Notes under the pieces: generated by a model
What the model was told of the DNA's origin: nothing
Databases searched by the model: none
The model's input: only the letters and a program-made list of their open reading frames with translations
Position numbers and translations under genes: made by a program
Part shown: positions 1 through 9,470 of the stretch, in pieces
Position numbering within the stretch: the stretch's first letter is position 1
Layout: every line of letters starts with the position of its first letter
Origin: Erysipelotrichia bacterium
GTDB lineage: Bacteria; Bacillota_I; Bacilli_A; Erysipelotrichales; Erysipelotrichaceae
NCBI GenBank assembly: GCA_018333955.1
Contig: JAGXSD010000030.1
Location: forward strand, 62,001 to 126,000
Reading direction: 5' to 3'
DNA length: 64,000 nt

Positions 1-312
1 CACAAAGGCTTTTTCTCCACCCCATTCAAGTCCATGTCTTAACAAAGCAACACTAATACCACTTTGTTTAATATGAACTTTGCCTTCATTTGTTCCATGA
101 GGAATGGCTAATGAATTTCCAATATACACTGAAAGTTCACGATTACGCTCATGCATACTTGCAACATATTCTTTCTCTACATACCCAGTCTTGACTAACA
201 TATGTCCGACTAAGTCAATGGCTTGATCAATACTGATAGGATCTTCGACCCACTTAATGTTCTCTTCCTTAAGTAATGGCAATGCTTTTGATTTGAATAA
301 ATTGAATTTCAT
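1..312 (-). CDS. mtlF: Mannitol PTS EIIA component, 3' end cut by window edge
   Basis: Partial gene; 104 codons are visible, beginning MKFNLFKSKALPLL. It resembles the EIIA domain of the mannitol PTS, which passes phosphate from HPr to the EIIB domain of MtlA. The phosphorylated His should be the one in SLAIPHGTNEGK, a motif typical of mannitol/fructose EIIA. The start ATG lies 9 bp after the mtlR stop codon, so it is probably co-transcribed with mtlR. The order mtlA-mtlR-mtlF matches the Bacillus/Geobacillus arrangement, so mtlD is expected just beyond the left edge (inference). Confidence 0.85.
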   Translation of the reverse strand, partial: MKFNLFKSKALPLLKEENIKWVEDPISIDQAIDLVGHMLVKTGYVEKEYVASMHERNRELSVYIGNSLAIPHGTNEGKVHIKQSGISVALLRHGLEWGGEKAFV

Positions 313-321
313 ATGGTGCTC

Positions 322-2424
322 CTATCCAAGTATGTGTTGTTTTGTTTGTGTGGTGAGCCAAGTTTGGCATAGACGTTGGACACTTTCACGAATTCGACTT
401 TCATTTTGGCTTTGAATGTCCATAATGAATCGCTCATCATCAATTAAACTTTGATTAATCATTGAGAGCAACGATTTTTGAACCGTGAGTGGATGCTCTT
501 GAATAAGCATAAAGACTACAGCTTTAATATTGGCTTCTTTGAGGAATGTTAGTGGGGTTTCACTTAGGAAGATTTTGAATTCAAACTGCTTTGTTGCTTT
601 TGATTTCGCATGAAGCAACATAATGCCCGCATCTTCTAAAATAATACTTCCCATGCTTTCACGATGAAGGATGTCTGATGTGGCTAAGGTTGCCCGATCT
701 GTTTCTTCAAAAACTAACTTACAAAGCATTTCTATAAAGTTTTCTTTTTTATTAGGGGGTTTAATTCTTTCAATTCTTAACTGGGCTACCGCATGCAAGA
801 CTGTATTTTGTATATTGGCCATATGAAGGAGTTGATCATCTAAGGATAAAGATTGATGTAATTGATCATTGCGAGGTTGAACTTGATGAATAGCTTTATC
901 AATTTTCTTGATATCTTCATCAAGTAATAGTGGATGAACAAATACAAAATCACGTCCAATATGCTTCAAATCAAGGGTTGAAACTAGTAAATCAACCTCT
1001 TTCATTTGCGCAATATCATCAACTGATAATGGAATAACACTCTTAAGTGTTGGGAACAAGTTCATAATTCTTGTGGAAAGAAGAGATGAGATTCCTATCC
1101 CTGAAGCACACACAACACCGACTTTAAGTGATGGTTTAGCACTCACATTCGATTTAGCTCGCTCTATCGCCGCTCCAAAGTGAATAGCTAAGTAACCAAT
1201 TTCATCTTCAGGTAGATTAATATGAAGGAACTTTTCAATGGGAACCACAGCTTGAGTGGTCCATGTGAAGACTTGCGCGTAGTTTTTCTTAATTTGATCT
1301 AGAAGTGGATTTCTTATTTCAAGTTGATAATGTAGTCTTGTGAGTGTCGGTCTTAAGTGAGTCATTAAGCCCATATGAAGCTGATCATCCATAAGAATCA
1401 TGCCACTTGCTGCTTCAAAGTGTGAAATTAACTGTTGTACTATAGATTGAATTTGCGCATCTTTGGATAAGTTCTCAAGAGCTTGCGATGACTGATCTAA
1501 TACACGTCGTTTTGCACCTTTCAAATGCATTAAGATATACGCTACTTCCGCTTTTGGAAATGGCATATTGAACTCTACTTCCATAATTTGAGCCACTCGT
1601 CTTGCCATTTCAAAGTCTTCATCCTCTTTGAGTTGATCTAATATGAAAGGTTGAATTGTAATAATCTCTTTCTTCGCAAGACGTTCTAGGGCAATCGTTA
1701 AGTGAATGATAAGTCCAATAATTGAACTTTGTGCATAAAGGAGCAAGATATCATTCGCATGAAATCTTAAAGCTTGAATGACTTTTTTAAGAATTGCTTT
1801 GTTGAGTAAATTTAAAATTGAACTCTCTTCTTGAGATTGAAAGTATTGTTCCAATGCTTCATGAGAATTCGCATGAATCACAAATGCCCAATCATTGTTT
1901 TCATCGAGTTGTGTGTGAACAAAGTCAGTCATAGCTTTACGAACATCATCTTCACTTCCAATGACATTCACTCCAACTCCTGGCTTTCTTTCAATGACTA
2001 AGTGATATCGTTTAAACCAATCCTCAATATCATCGATATCATTCGAAATAGTTCCTTCGGATACATCAAAGAGTGTAGAGAAACTCGATAACTTGAGTAG
2101 TTCTCTACTTTTTAGAAGTTCCGCAACAAGCATGGATTGTCTTTGTTGTTTATTTACGAATGATGATTTCTGGGCATCAAGGACTTTCTTAAGATTGTCC
2201 TTAGCAAATTGAGTTCCACTTAACCATAAACCTTTGCCTGTTTTTGTTTCTAAAACAAGATCAAAAGGTTTGAGTAGTCGATTGCATCCACTTATTTCTC
2301 TAAATAAGGTTCGCTTACTAATACCTGTGATTTGAGCTAATGCGGACGCAGAAAGAGGCTCTTCAACAACTAGAAGTGCTTTTAGAATGACAATGAGTCT
2401 TGGAGACAACAAATGTTTGTTCAT
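322..2424 (-). CDS. mtlR: MtlR-type PRD-containing transcriptional activator
   Basis: 700 aa, the usual length for MtlR. Order: N-terminal helix-turn-helix domains (about 1-170, including an Mga/DeoR-like HTH near 20-60), two PRD domains (about 190-420) with conserved His residues, an EIIB-like domain starting near VGVVCASGIGISS with its Cys, and a C-terminal EIIA-like domain (about 560-690). In this family PTS phosphorylation of the PRD and EIIB/EIIA-like domains controls activation of the mannitol operon. A terminator separates it from mtlA, so it probably also has its own promoter. No SD precedes the ATG, and a TATAAT box ends only 6 nt upstream, so the mRNA may be leaderless. Confidence 0.9.
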   Translation of the reverse strand: MNKHLLSPRLIVILKALLVVEEPLSASALAQITGISKRTLFREISGCNRLLKPFDLVLETKTGKGLWLSGTQFAKDNLKKVLDAQKSSFVNKQQRQSMLVAELLKSRELLKLSSFSTLFDVSEGTISNDIDDIEDWFKRYHLVIERKPGVGVNVIGSEDDVRKAMTDFVHTQLDENNDWAFVIHANSHEALEQYFQSQEESSILNLLNKAILKKVIQALRFHANDILLLYAQSSIIGLIIHLTIALERLAKKEIITIQPFILDQLKEDEDFEMARRVAQIMEVEFNMPFPKAEVAYILMHLKGAKRRVLDQSSQALENLSKDAQIQSIVQQLISHFEAASGMILMDDQLHMGLMTHLRPTLTRLHYQLEIRNPLLDQIKKNYAQVFTWTTQAVVPIEKFLHINLPEDEIGYLAIHFGAAIERAKSNVSAKPSLKVGVVCASGIGISSLLSTRIMNLFPTLKSVIPLSVDDIAQMKEVDLLVSTLDLKHIGRDFVFVHPLLLDEDIKKIDKAIHQVQPRNDQLHQSLSLDDQLLHMANIQNTVLHAVAQLRIERIKPPNKKENFIEMLCKLVFEETDRATLATSDILHRESMGSIILEDAGIMLLHAKSKATKQFEFKIFLSETPLTFLKEANIKAVVFMLIQEHPLTVQKSLLSMINQSLIDDERFIMDIQSQNESRIRESVQRLCQTWLTTQTKQHILG

Positions 2425-2430
2425 AATTTC

Positions 2431-2436
2431 ATTATA
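2431..2436 (-). promoter_or_regulatory. Candidate -10 box of mtlR, very close to the start codon
   Basis: TATAAT on the minus strand, with only 6 nt between it and the mtlR ATG at 2424. No good SD is present. Transcription would start at or next to the A of ATG. The -35 is unclear (a TTATTA-like hexamer lies about 17-19 nt upstream). Confidence 0.5.
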
Positions 2437-2504
2437 TAGTACTTTCTTTTAATTATTTAATAAGTTATACAACCTAAGGTCTTAAAAGATAGTGCCAAAA
2501 CTAA

Positions 2505-2528
2505 AAAAGAGCCTGTTTTATCAGGCTC
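2505..2528 (-). terminator. Intrinsic terminator downstream of mtlA
   Basis: On the minus strand, GAGCCTG and CAGGCTC form a stem, followed by TTTTTTAGTTTT, just after the mtlA stop at 2536. It would uncouple most mtlR-mtlF transcription from mtlA. Confidence 0.8.
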
Positions 2529-2535
2529 ATTGTTT

Positions 2536-3879
2536 TTATTGTGCTAAACGCTCAACAAGTGAATCGTATTCAGGTGCGCCAACAAAGTTAGTAATACTAA
2601 TGACTTCAGCATTTTGTGCTACTAATTTTGCACGTGATGCTAAACTATCATGAGTGACGACTAAGACACTGTCTGCAGGAATATCTTCGATTGAAGTGTG
2701 AATGACTTTAACGTCTAAGCCTTTCGCAACAAGTTTCTTACGTAGAGTGGTTGCACCCATTGCGGATGAACCCATTCCAGCATCACATGCGAAGACGATT
2801 TGTTTAACACTTACTTGCCGAAGTGACCCCTTTTGCGCTTTTGATTGCGCTTGAGCAGCCTCAAGATCTTGTGATCCTTCAGTAAACTTGAGGATCAATG
2901 ATGAAACGAAGAATGAAACCCCAGCTGCTGCGAAGATACCCGCTAAAACTGGAAGTAATCCACCACGAGGAGCCATTGCCATTAAAGCAAAGATACTTCC
3001 TGGGGACGGTGTAGCCACAAGACCTGCACCAAGTAAACCAAATGTTAAGACTCCAGTTGCGCCACCAGCAATAACTGCTAAGACAAGAAGTGGATTCATT
3101 AATACATATGGGAAGTAGATTTCATGGATACCACCGAAGAAGTGAATGATCACTGCTCCAGGAGCTGATTGTTTAGGAATTCCTTTACCAAACATCCATA
3201 CTGCAAGAAGTACACCTAAACCTGGACCAGGATTAGTTTCGATTAAGAAGAAGATTGAACGTCCAGCTTGAGTCACTTGTTCAACGCCAAGAGGACCAAA
3301 GATACCATGATTTAAAGCGTTATTTAAGAATAAGACTTTTGCAGGTTCAACAAGGATTGAAACTAATGGAAGTAATCCAAGATTAACAACCGCTTGTACT
3401 GCAGCACTAATTGCATCAGATCCAGCTTGTACAGCAGGTCCGATTACTAGGTATGCACCTAATGCTAAGAATAATCCAGCAAACCCAGCTGAGAAGTTGT
3501 TCACTAACATTTCAAATCCTGCAGGAACTTTGCCTTCTAAAGCTTGGTCAACTTTCTTCATGACCCAGCCCCCTAAAGGACCAGCAATCATACCACCAAT
3601 AAACATTGGAATAGATGACCCAACGATAACCCCCATAGTAGCCGTAGCACCAACAACCGCACCACGTTTACCATGAACTAAGCTACCTCCTGTATAACCA
3701 ATAAGCACTGGAAGTAGGTAAATAATCATTGGACCTACTAAAGCGGATAAATTTTCATTTGGTGTCCAACCGGTCGGAATAAATAAAGCTGTAATGAAAC
3801 CCCATGCAATAAAGGCTCCAATATTTGGCATCACCATCCCAGATAGGAAGCGACCAAAGCGTTGAATGTTATCTTTCAT
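2536..3879 (-). CDS. mtlA: Mannitol PTS transporter, EIICB
   Basis: 447 aa membrane permease that imports mannitol and phosphorylates it to mannitol 1-phosphate. The EIIC domain (about 1-335) has several hydrophobic segments and the GGIHEIYFPYVLM motif of mannitol permeases. After a linker, the EIIB domain (about 355-447) carries the phosphocysteine in FACDAGMGSSAMG. EIIA is absent and is supplied by the separate mtlF gene, as in Bacillus-type systems. The ATG follows a purine-rich SD (GAAAGGGG). An intrinsic terminator follows the stop codon. Confidence 0.93.
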   Translation of the reverse strand: MKDNIQRFGRFLSGMVMPNIGAFIAWGFITALFIPTGWTPNENLSALVGPMIIYLLPVLIGYTGGSLVHGKRGAVVGATATMGVIVGSSIPMFIGGMIAGPLGGWVMKKVDQALEGKVPAGFEMLVNNFSAGFAGLFLALGAYLVIGPAVQAGSDAISAAVQAVVNLGLLPLVSILVEPAKVLFLNNALNHGIFGPLGVEQVTQAGRSIFFLIETNPGPGLGVLLAVWMFGKGIPKQSAPGAVIIHFFGGIHEIYFPYVLMNPLLVLAVIAGGATGVLTFGLLGAGLVATPSPGSIFALMAMAPRGGLLPVLAGIFAAAGVSFFVSSLILKFTEGSQDLEAAQAQSKAQKGSLRQVSVKQIVFACDAGMGSSAMGATTLRKKLVAKGLDVKVIHTSIEDIPADSVLVVTHDSLASRAKLVAQNAEVISITNFVGAPEYDSLVERLAQ

Positions 3880-3960
3880 AACAAACCCCTTTCTTGTGTG
3901 TACTCACACTCTTTGATTCTATTGTATAGCACAAACCCACAATTTCACATGAAGTAACAT

Positions 3961-3987
3961 AAAAGTGGCACCACTGCTCGTGCCACT
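3961..3987 (-). terminator. Intrinsic terminator after the polysaccharide deacetylase gene
   Basis: Stem AGTGGCAC/GTGCCACT (3964-3971 with 3980-3987), 8-nt loop, then TTTT on the minus strand, just past the stop at 4001. Confidence 0.75.
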
Positions 3988-4000
3988 TATTGAAGAATGA

Positions 4001-5314
4001 TTATTGAGAAGAATCCGTTGGTTTTCTAACTCCATAGACTGTTTTGGTGTGAAGTTGGCGATGTTCAATGAGTTCACTGACCGTAACTAGTTGAATCCCA
4101 CGTGAGAGTTGGTATTGAATGAAAGGTTCTACTGCTAGATGGGTATTGTAAAATACGTCATGCATAAGAATAATATCCCCATCTTTACTATTCATCAGTG
4201 GAGTGAGCACTTCATCTTTTCCAAGATTTTGCCAATCCACTGTATCTAAGTTCCATCGTATCACACGATGATCAAAATGATTCAAATCTTCATGGTTGAT
4301 AAGTCCATATGGAGGTCTCATGATATTTGGTCTAAATCCTACCACTGACTCTATGATGTCATCACACATTTTGATTTCATTGAGAACATCACTTAATGTC
4401 ATCTTACTTAAGTCTGGATGATGATAAGTATGATTCCCTATCTCATGCCCATGTTCCACAAACAACTTGGCAATGTTAGGATTATTCTTAACTTCTAACC
4501 CAATCCAGAAGAAGGTCGCTTTAGTTTGGCTTTGTTCAAGGATATTAAGTAGATTTAAGGATATCTTTTTAGGACCATCATCAAATGTTAATGCCATCAT
4601 AGGAAGTGACGCATCAAGACGAGGATCAGATTTGAATAGTCCTGTTACAAGTGGATCTTTCCATTGATGCTCGGGGACTAGCGAAGGTTCATGAATAAAT
4701 CCTAAATCAATCGTTTCATTAAAGTTTCCATCACTGCACCAGAACTCTTGACATACCTCTGAAATAATACTGAGGCCATTTGCTCCTAAACTTAAGGTTG
4801 TGGTGTCGTGTTGAATGAATCGTTTCAGTTTTAATACATTCACAATCACACCGTTTTCTTTTGAATGAAGATGCTGGTGCAGTGCTTGAGCTAAAATCAA
4901 GGCTTGATTTTCTTGTTTTAGAGCATGAACTGGATATTCAATGTTTTGCATACGATGGATGACCACTTTCCTATGGGTTTGTTTTTGATTTAAAGTCTCT
5001 TTGTGAGTGACTCGAGTTTGAATGATGAGTTCTACCCATTGTTGTTGAATAGGATGGGCCGAAACTAAGAAAACAAAGGAATAATCTGACGTTGATAATC
5101 CATAATTTTGTTTCTGGGTGGCTTTAAATTCATTAAACCACGTCAGTTGTAACTCATTTAAGGATTGCGAATCACTTTCATATGGAATATAGATAAATAA
5201 TTCATCATGGTGTTGATGAAAGAATTTTTGGATCGGATTAATCAGTAACACAAAAATCATGGCGACATTCACCATGATTAGAAAGTAATCTTTAAATGAA
5301 CGCTTAGGAATCAT
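4001..5314 (-). CDS. Membrane-anchored polysaccharide deacetylase (NodB domain, PgdA-like)
   Basis: 437 aa. An N-terminal signal anchor lies near residues 10-27. A region of about 200 aa that I cannot assign follows. The NodB homology domain fills the C-terminal half: motif 1 ALTFDDGP (two Asp), motif 2 HEIGNHTYHHPDL (metal-binding His), motif 3 RPPYG, then WNLDTVDW and ILMHDV. Such enzymes remove acetyl groups from peptidoglycan GlcNAc or similar polymers and often give lysozyme resistance; the substrate here is not proven. It starts 6 bp after the NYN gene and is followed by a terminator, so the two form an operon. The amino-sugar genes nagA/nagB are divergent neighbours. Confidence 0.82.
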   Translation of the reverse strand: MIPKRSFKDYFLIMVNVAMIFVLLINPIQKFFHQHHDELFIYIPYESDSQSLNELQLTWFNEFKATQKQNYGLSTSDYSFVFLVSAHPIQQQWVELIIQTRVTHKETLNQKQTHRKVVIHRMQNIEYPVHALKQENQALILAQALHQHLHSKENGVIVNVLKLKRFIQHDTTTLSLGANGLSIISEVCQEFWCSDGNFNETIDLGFIHEPSLVPEHQWKDPLVTGLFKSDPRLDASLPMMALTFDDGPKKISLNLLNILEQSQTKATFFWIGLEVKNNPNIAKLFVEHGHEIGNHTYHHPDLSKMTLSDVLNEIKMCDDIIESVVGFRPNIMRPPYGLINHEDLNHFDHRVIRWNLDTVDWQNLGKDEVLTPLMNSKDGDIILMHDVFYNTHLAVEPFIQYQLSRGIQLVTVSELIEHRQLHTKTVYGVRKPTDSSQ

Positions 5315-5320
5315 TTATTA

Positions 5321-6067
5321 TTAAGCCACCTTATTACGTATGTAGACGTGTCGTGTATTATTATTTGGATACTTTCGCTCATCAATCTCGAATCCGTTTT
5401 TTAAGGATTTCACAAGATGAGTCAACTTCATAAATCCATAGTTACGTGAGTCAAAGTCAGGATTATTCTTAATCAAGTGATTCCCCACATCACCTAAGAA
5501 GGCCCAGCCTTCTTCATCAGCCACATCATCAATCGCTTCGGATAAAGACTTAATGAGTTTTTCTTTGACTTCTCCAGTAAATTTAATCTTTGAGTTATTT
5601 GATTTCTTAAGTTCATCTTTATCAATGACTTCAATATAGACAAACTTATCACATGCAACAATAAATGGATTAGGTGTTTTACTTTCCCCCATCCCTATGA
5701 CACGTTTTCCTGCCTCACGAATTCTTATCGCAAGTCTAGTGAAATCGGAATCAGAAGAGATGATGCAAAATCCTTCAACGGTATTCCCATAAAGGATATC
5801 CATAGCATCAATAATCATGGCCGAGTCTGTCGCATTCTTTCCACTCGTATAACCATATTGTTGGACTGGGGTAATTGCATGTTCAAGAAGCACAGGTTTC
5901 CACCCACTTAAATTAGGTTTAGTCCAATCTCCATAAATACGCTTAATCATTGGTGTACCGTAGCGAGCGACTTCAGTTAAGATTCCTTTAATGTTAGCAT
6001 ATGGGACATTATCCGCATCAATTAATACCGCAAGACGTAATTCTTTGGAAGGTTCGTTCATAATCAT
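5321..6067 (-). CDS. NYN-domain RNase-like protein with C-terminal OST-HTH/LOTUS-like domain
   Basis: 248 aa, cytoplasmic. The N-terminal NYN/PIN-like domain (about 8-150) has acidic residues at LAVLIDADNVP, GKNATDSAMIIDAMD and IISSDSDFTRLA, the usual metal site of this nuclease fold. Residues about 165-240 look like a winged-helix OST-HTH/LOTUS domain (DDVADEEGWAFLGDVG ... RNYGFMKLTHLV). This pairing is common in bacteria and is presumed to act on RNA. AGAGGGA sits 5 nt before the chosen ATG; a second ATG two codons later is less well placed. Confidence 0.8.
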   Translation of the reverse strand: MIMNEPSKELRLAVLIDADNVPYANIKGILTEVARYGTPMIKRIYGDWTKPNLSGWKPVLLEHAITPVQQYGYTSGKNATDSAMIIDAMDILYGNTVEGFCIISSDSDFTRLAIRIREAGKRVIGMGESKTPNPFIVACDKFVYIEVIDKDELKKSNNSKIKFTGEVKEKLIKSLSEAIDDVADEEGWAFLGDVGNHLIKNNPDFDSRNYGFMKLTHLVKSLKNGFEIDERKYPNNNTRHVYIRNKVA

Positions 6068-6136
6068 GGTTCCCTCTTTCTTTATAAAAATATTGGGATT
6101 ATTTATACTTTACTCAATGAAGATTGCATTTTATTC

Positions 6137-6150
6137 TGAAAGCGTTACAT
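6137..6150. promoter_or_regulatory. cre-like site upstream of nagA
   Basis: TGAAAGCGTTACAT matches the Bacillus cre consensus TGWAARCGYTWNCW except at one position. It lies about 175 bp upstream of nagA, between the divergent NYN and nagA genes. CcpA control is inferred. Confidence 0.35.
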
Positions 6151-6324
6151 TAAACATGAACTCACTTGGGAGGTGGCATTTTATTTCACAAACATTGAAA
6201 TTTAATGAAAATTCTACCAAGTTTCATTTTGAGTTATTCACACATCAATGAGTGAGTCAAACAAGACTTTAATCTATGATATGATTAAATTACTAAGTAC
6301 ATAATACCATAGAAAGAGGTGTCT

Positions 6325-7476
6325 ATGATTATTCAAAGCCTACGAGTTTGGATTAATCAACAGTTCATTCCTGCTCAAATTCATCTTCACCATCATCAAA
6401 TTATCAAGATTACACCTTACAATGAATTCTTAGCCGATATTGATTATGGAAATTATCGTATAGTGCCTGGGTTTATAGATACCCACATTCATGGAGCCTA
6501 TGGTTTTGATACCAATGATGCGGATCCTGAAGGATTAAAAGCGATGATGAAAGGACTTGTGAATGAAGGCGTGACTTCTTTTTGTCCAACCACAGTGACT
6601 CAACATCGAGATGTACTTAATAAAGCATTGAAGAATGTGGCTAGTGTTGCGAATGAAAAAGTTCAAGGAGCATCCATTGTGGGTATCCATCTTGAAGGTC
6701 CATTTCTCAATGCAGCTTATAAGGGAGCACAGCCATATGAACACATCATCCCCCCATCCATCAAGCAATTTGATGAATTTTATGCTTCTTCAAATCATCT
6801 TATTAAAATCATCACCATGGCCCCTGAACTTGATCATGATTTTGAACTGATTAAGCACTGTAAAGCACTCAGTGTCGCCGTGTCGATGGGACACTCAGGA
6901 GCAACCTATGATGAAGCCAATCTTGCGGTGGCTCATGGAGCATCCAGTATGACCCACGTCTTTAATGGGATGAGTGGCCTCCATCATCGTAGTTACAATC
7001 TAGCAGGAGCAGCACATCGACTTCAAGGAGTATATGGTGAAATCATCGGGGATGGCAATCATGTGGTGTGGCCTGCCATCTATACCCTCATGCTTGCGAA
7101 AGGACCGCTTCATAACATCCTTATTACTGATGCCTTAAGTGTTAAAGGTCATCCTCAAGGAGATTATGAACTTGGAGGACAAAAGATTGAAGTTAAAGCC
7201 GATGGAAGTGCCTACTTAAAAGGCACGAATACCTTATCAGGAAGTACTCTAAAGATGAATGAAGGACTAAGAAATCTTGTGGAATATGCACAAGTACCCA
7301 TGCATTATGCCATTAATGCGACCAGCTTAAACCCTGCATCGTTGTTAGGTCTGTCCCATAAAAAAGGCAAAATTGCCTATCAATATGATGCGGATTTAGT
7401 GGTTCTTGATGATCAATATCACGTCATGGCCACTTATGTATTAGGAACATGCTGTTTTAAAAATGAAGGAAATTAA
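6325..7476 (+). CDS. nagA: N-acetylglucosamine-6-phosphate deacetylase
   Basis: Hydrolyses GlcNAc-6-P to glucosamine-6-P and acetate in the cytoplasm. Family hallmarks: metal-binding PGFIDTHIHGAYGFD, GIHLEGPFLN with the metal-ligand Glu, SMGHSGATYDEA, MTHVFNGMSGLHHR and the catalytic Asp in LITDALSVKG. The length (383 aa) is normal. The ATG at 6325 is chosen because AGAAAGAGG lies 5 nt before it; the in-frame GTG at 6319 overlaps that SD. nagB starts 2 bp after the stop, so the pair is co-translated. Together with glmS this sets the balance of amino-sugar catabolism and synthesis. Confidence 0.94.
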   Translation: MIIQSLRVWINQQFIPAQIHLHHHQIIKITPYNEFLADIDYGNYRIVPGFIDTHIHGAYGFDTNDADPEGLKAMMKGLVNEGVTSFCPTTVTQHRDVLNKALKNVASVANEKVQGASIVGIHLEGPFLNAAYKGAQPYEHIIPPSIKQFDEFYASSNHLIKIITMAPELDHDFELIKHCKALSVAVSMGHSGATYDEANLAVAHGASSMTHVFNGMSGLHHRSYNLAGAAHRLQGVYGEIIGDGNHVVWPAIYTLMLAKGPLHNILITDALSVKGHPQGDYELGGQKIEVKADGSAYLKGTNTLSGSTLKMNEGLRNLVEYAQVPMHYAINATSLNPASLLGLSHKKGKIAYQYDADLVVLDDQYHVMATYVLGTCCFKNEGN

Positions 7477-7478
7477 TC

Positions 7479-8216
7479 ATGAATATTATCCGATGTCTAA
7501 ATGCCCATGATGTTGCACTAAAGGCTTATGAAATTTTTAAACATCAACTTCATACTAAACCTCATAGTGTTTTAGGTCTTGCAACGGGGTCTAGTCCTAT
7601 TCTTTTATACCAAGAACTTATTCTTGGAGTTCAAAACAAAGAACTATCGTTTAAGGATGTTTCCACATTTAATCTTGATGAATATGTAGGGATGGATTCA
7701 ACTCATCCACAAAGCTACGCGTATTTTATGAAAACACAATTGTTTGATCATGTTGATATTCAACTTCATCACACACATATTCCTCATGGTTTGGCTCATG
7801 ATTTAGATTTAGAATGTAAACTATACAATGAAGCCCTGGATCAATATCATGTCGATATTCAACTCTTAGGTATCGGATCAAATGGTCATATTGGATTTAA
7901 TGAACCATTCACTCCTTTTGAAAGTGTTACCCATGTCGTAAAACTCAAAGAAAGTACTCGTCAAGATAATGCGATTTTCTTTAATACGCTTGAGGAAGTA
8001 CCGACCCATGCCATTAGTATGGGTATTCAAAATATTCTTAAAGCCAAAAAAATTGTGTTATTAGCCATTGGAAAGAAGAAGGCTCATGCCATAAAAGCCA
8101 TGGTTGAGGGTCCAATTCATGAGTCTTGTCCAGGTTCTATACTTCAAACTCATCCCGATGTAACACTCATCATCGATGAAGAAGCTGCTTCACTATTATC
8201 GCAATATAAAAGCTAA
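7479..8216 (+). CDS. nagB: Glucosamine-6-phosphate deaminase
   Basis: 245 aa. Converts glucosamine-6-P to fructose-6-P and ammonia, the step after NagA. Motifs: GLATGSSPILLY (phosphate loop), FNLDEYVGMD with the catalytic Asp, and LGIGSNGHIGFNEPF with His and Glu of the active site. The length fits the short Gram-positive form, which lacks the extended allosteric C-terminus of the E. coli enzyme. It lies 2 bp downstream of nagA; the SD GAAGGAAA overlaps the nagA end. A perfect hairpin terminator overlaps its stop codon. Confidence 0.94.
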   Translation: MNIIRCLNAHDVALKAYEIFKHQLHTKPHSVLGLATGSSPILLYQELILGVQNKELSFKDVSTFNLDEYVGMDSTHPQSYAYFMKTQLFDHVDIQLHHTHIPHGLAHDLDLECKLYNEALDQYHVDIQLLGIGSNGHIGFNEPFTPFESVTHVVKLKESTRQDNAIFFNTLEEVPTHAISMGIQNILKAKKIVLLAIGKKKAHAIKAMVEGPIHESCPGSILQTHPDVTLIIDEEAASLLSQYKS

Positions 8217-8237
8217 ATCGATTCGATTTAGCTTTTT
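8211..8237. terminator. Bidirectional terminator between nagB and an M20 hydrolase
   Basis: Perfect 10-bp stem AGCTAAATCG/CGATTTAGCT (8211-8220, 8224-8233) with a 3-nt loop. T-rich tracts flank it on both strands, and the nagB stop codon lies in the left arm. It serves the convergent genes. Confidence 0.8.
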
Positions 8238-8243
8238 AAGTCC

Positions 8244-9404
8244 TTATTTTAATGCATCCAAGGCACATTGTGCCAATCCACATCCTAGCGGAATCATGTT
8301 GTGATCATCCCAAGCAAATGATGGATGATGGTGGATAATATCTTTATCTTTCTTAATCCCTACATAGATAAATGATGAAGGAACGACCTGAGAGATATAG
8401 GCAAAATCTTCTCCCCCCATATTAGGTTCTTCTAGATAATGCACATTGTCATCTCCGACAATCTTTTTGAATGAAGCAGCACTATGATGGACCGCGAGTT
8501 CATCATTGATTAACACTGGATATTTTGGTTCATATATGAACTCAACATCGCCGCCATATCCTTTTGCGATGCCTGAAGCTAAATCGTGAAGTTTCTTAGG
8601 TATTAAATCTCTCACTTCTTGAGAGAAAGTACGAATCGTTCCGATTAATGTCACTTCATTAGGAATAACATTAAAGGCACTCCCACCATGGATTTGTCCA
8701 AACGTAAGTACAGCTTGATCAAGTGGATTCAATGATCTAGAAATGATGGACTGTGCATTCACAACAATTGAGGAAGCAATCACAATTGGATCAATGCACA
8801 TGTGAGGCATAGCCCCATGACCTCCTCGCCCCTTCACCACAATCTTAAAAGCATCAGGAGCTGCCATCATTGCTCCCACTTTCACTTGCACATGATTCTC
8901 TTTGAGTGAACCCCATAAGTGAGCTCCAAAAGCCATATCTACACCTTCTGTGACTCCCGCATCAATCATCGGTTTTGCGCCACCTAAAGTTTCTTCTGCC
9001 GGTTGAAACATCAATCTTACTTCACCATGAATATGATCTTTATATTCATTGAGTAGAGCTGCGGCTAAACATAATCCTGCTGTGTGTCCATCATGTCCAC
9101 ATGCATGCATTTTCCCTTGGACTTTTGATTTTAATGAATGTGATGGATCTTGATCGAGTGCTAAAGCATCCATGTCTGCCCTAAGTAATATGGTTTTCCC
9201 TGGATATTTTCCTTTAATGGTTGCGACAACTCCAGTGATTGCCACTTGATCTTGATAAGGGACTCCGATTGAATCAAGAAAAGCTTTGACTTTGGTTGCG
9301 GTTTTGAACTCTTCAAATCCTAATTCTGGTTCTTCATGAATATCATGACGAAGTGCTTTGATTGTCTCAAAATACTTTTGGGCTAATAAAGGTAAAGTTG
9401 ACAT
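8244..9404 (-). CDS. M20 family metallo-amidohydrolase (hippurate hydrolase/YxeP-like)
   Basis: 386 aa cytoplasmic peptidase of the M20D type, which removes acyl groups from N-acyl amino acids or related amides. Metal ligands are visible in LLRADMDAL, MHACGHDGHTAG, LMFQPAEET and AHLWGS; GRGGHGAMPH belongs to the lid/dimerisation domain, and MGGEDFAY lies near the C-terminus. The substrate cannot be told from sequence; N-acetyl amino acids, or N-acetyl-diaminopimelate as in DapL-like relatives, are options. GGAG lies 9 nt before the ATG. It appears monocistronic. Confidence 0.85.
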   Translation of the reverse strand: MSTLPLLAQKYFETIKALRHDIHEEPELGFEEFKTATKVKAFLDSIGVPYQDQVAITGVVATIKGKYPGKTILLRADMDALALDQDPSHSLKSKVQGKMHACGHDGHTAGLCLAAALLNEYKDHIHGEVRLMFQPAEETLGGAKPMIDAGVTEGVDMAFGAHLWGSLKENHVQVKVGAMMAAPDAFKIVVKGRGGHGAMPHMCIDPIVIASSIVVNAQSIISRSLNPLDQAVLTFGQIHGGSAFNVIPNEVTLIGTIRTFSQEVRDLIPKKLHDLASGIAKGYGGDVEFIYEPKYPVLINDELAVHHSAASFKKIVGDDNVHYLEEPNMGGEDFAYISQVVPSSFIYVGIKKDKDIIHHHPSFAWDDHNMIPLGCGLAQCALDALK

Positions 9405-9442
9405 AATAAATCTCCTTGAAATTGATTATACTCTTTTTAAGA

Positions 9443-9470
9443 CAAAAGAAAATAAGGCTTTCGCCTTATT
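9443..9470 (-). terminator. Terminator of the queuosine-precursor transporter gene
   Basis: Stem AATAAGGC/GCCTTATT (9451-9458, 9463-9470) with a 4-base loop, followed on the minus strand by TTCTTTTG. The stop codon at 9466 lies inside the hairpin. Confidence 0.75.

Noticed and set aside
2888-3118. Plus-strand open frame inside mtlA (and many similar antisense frames elsewhere)
   Set aside because: Shadow frame of a well-supported gene, with low-complexity composition and no SD.
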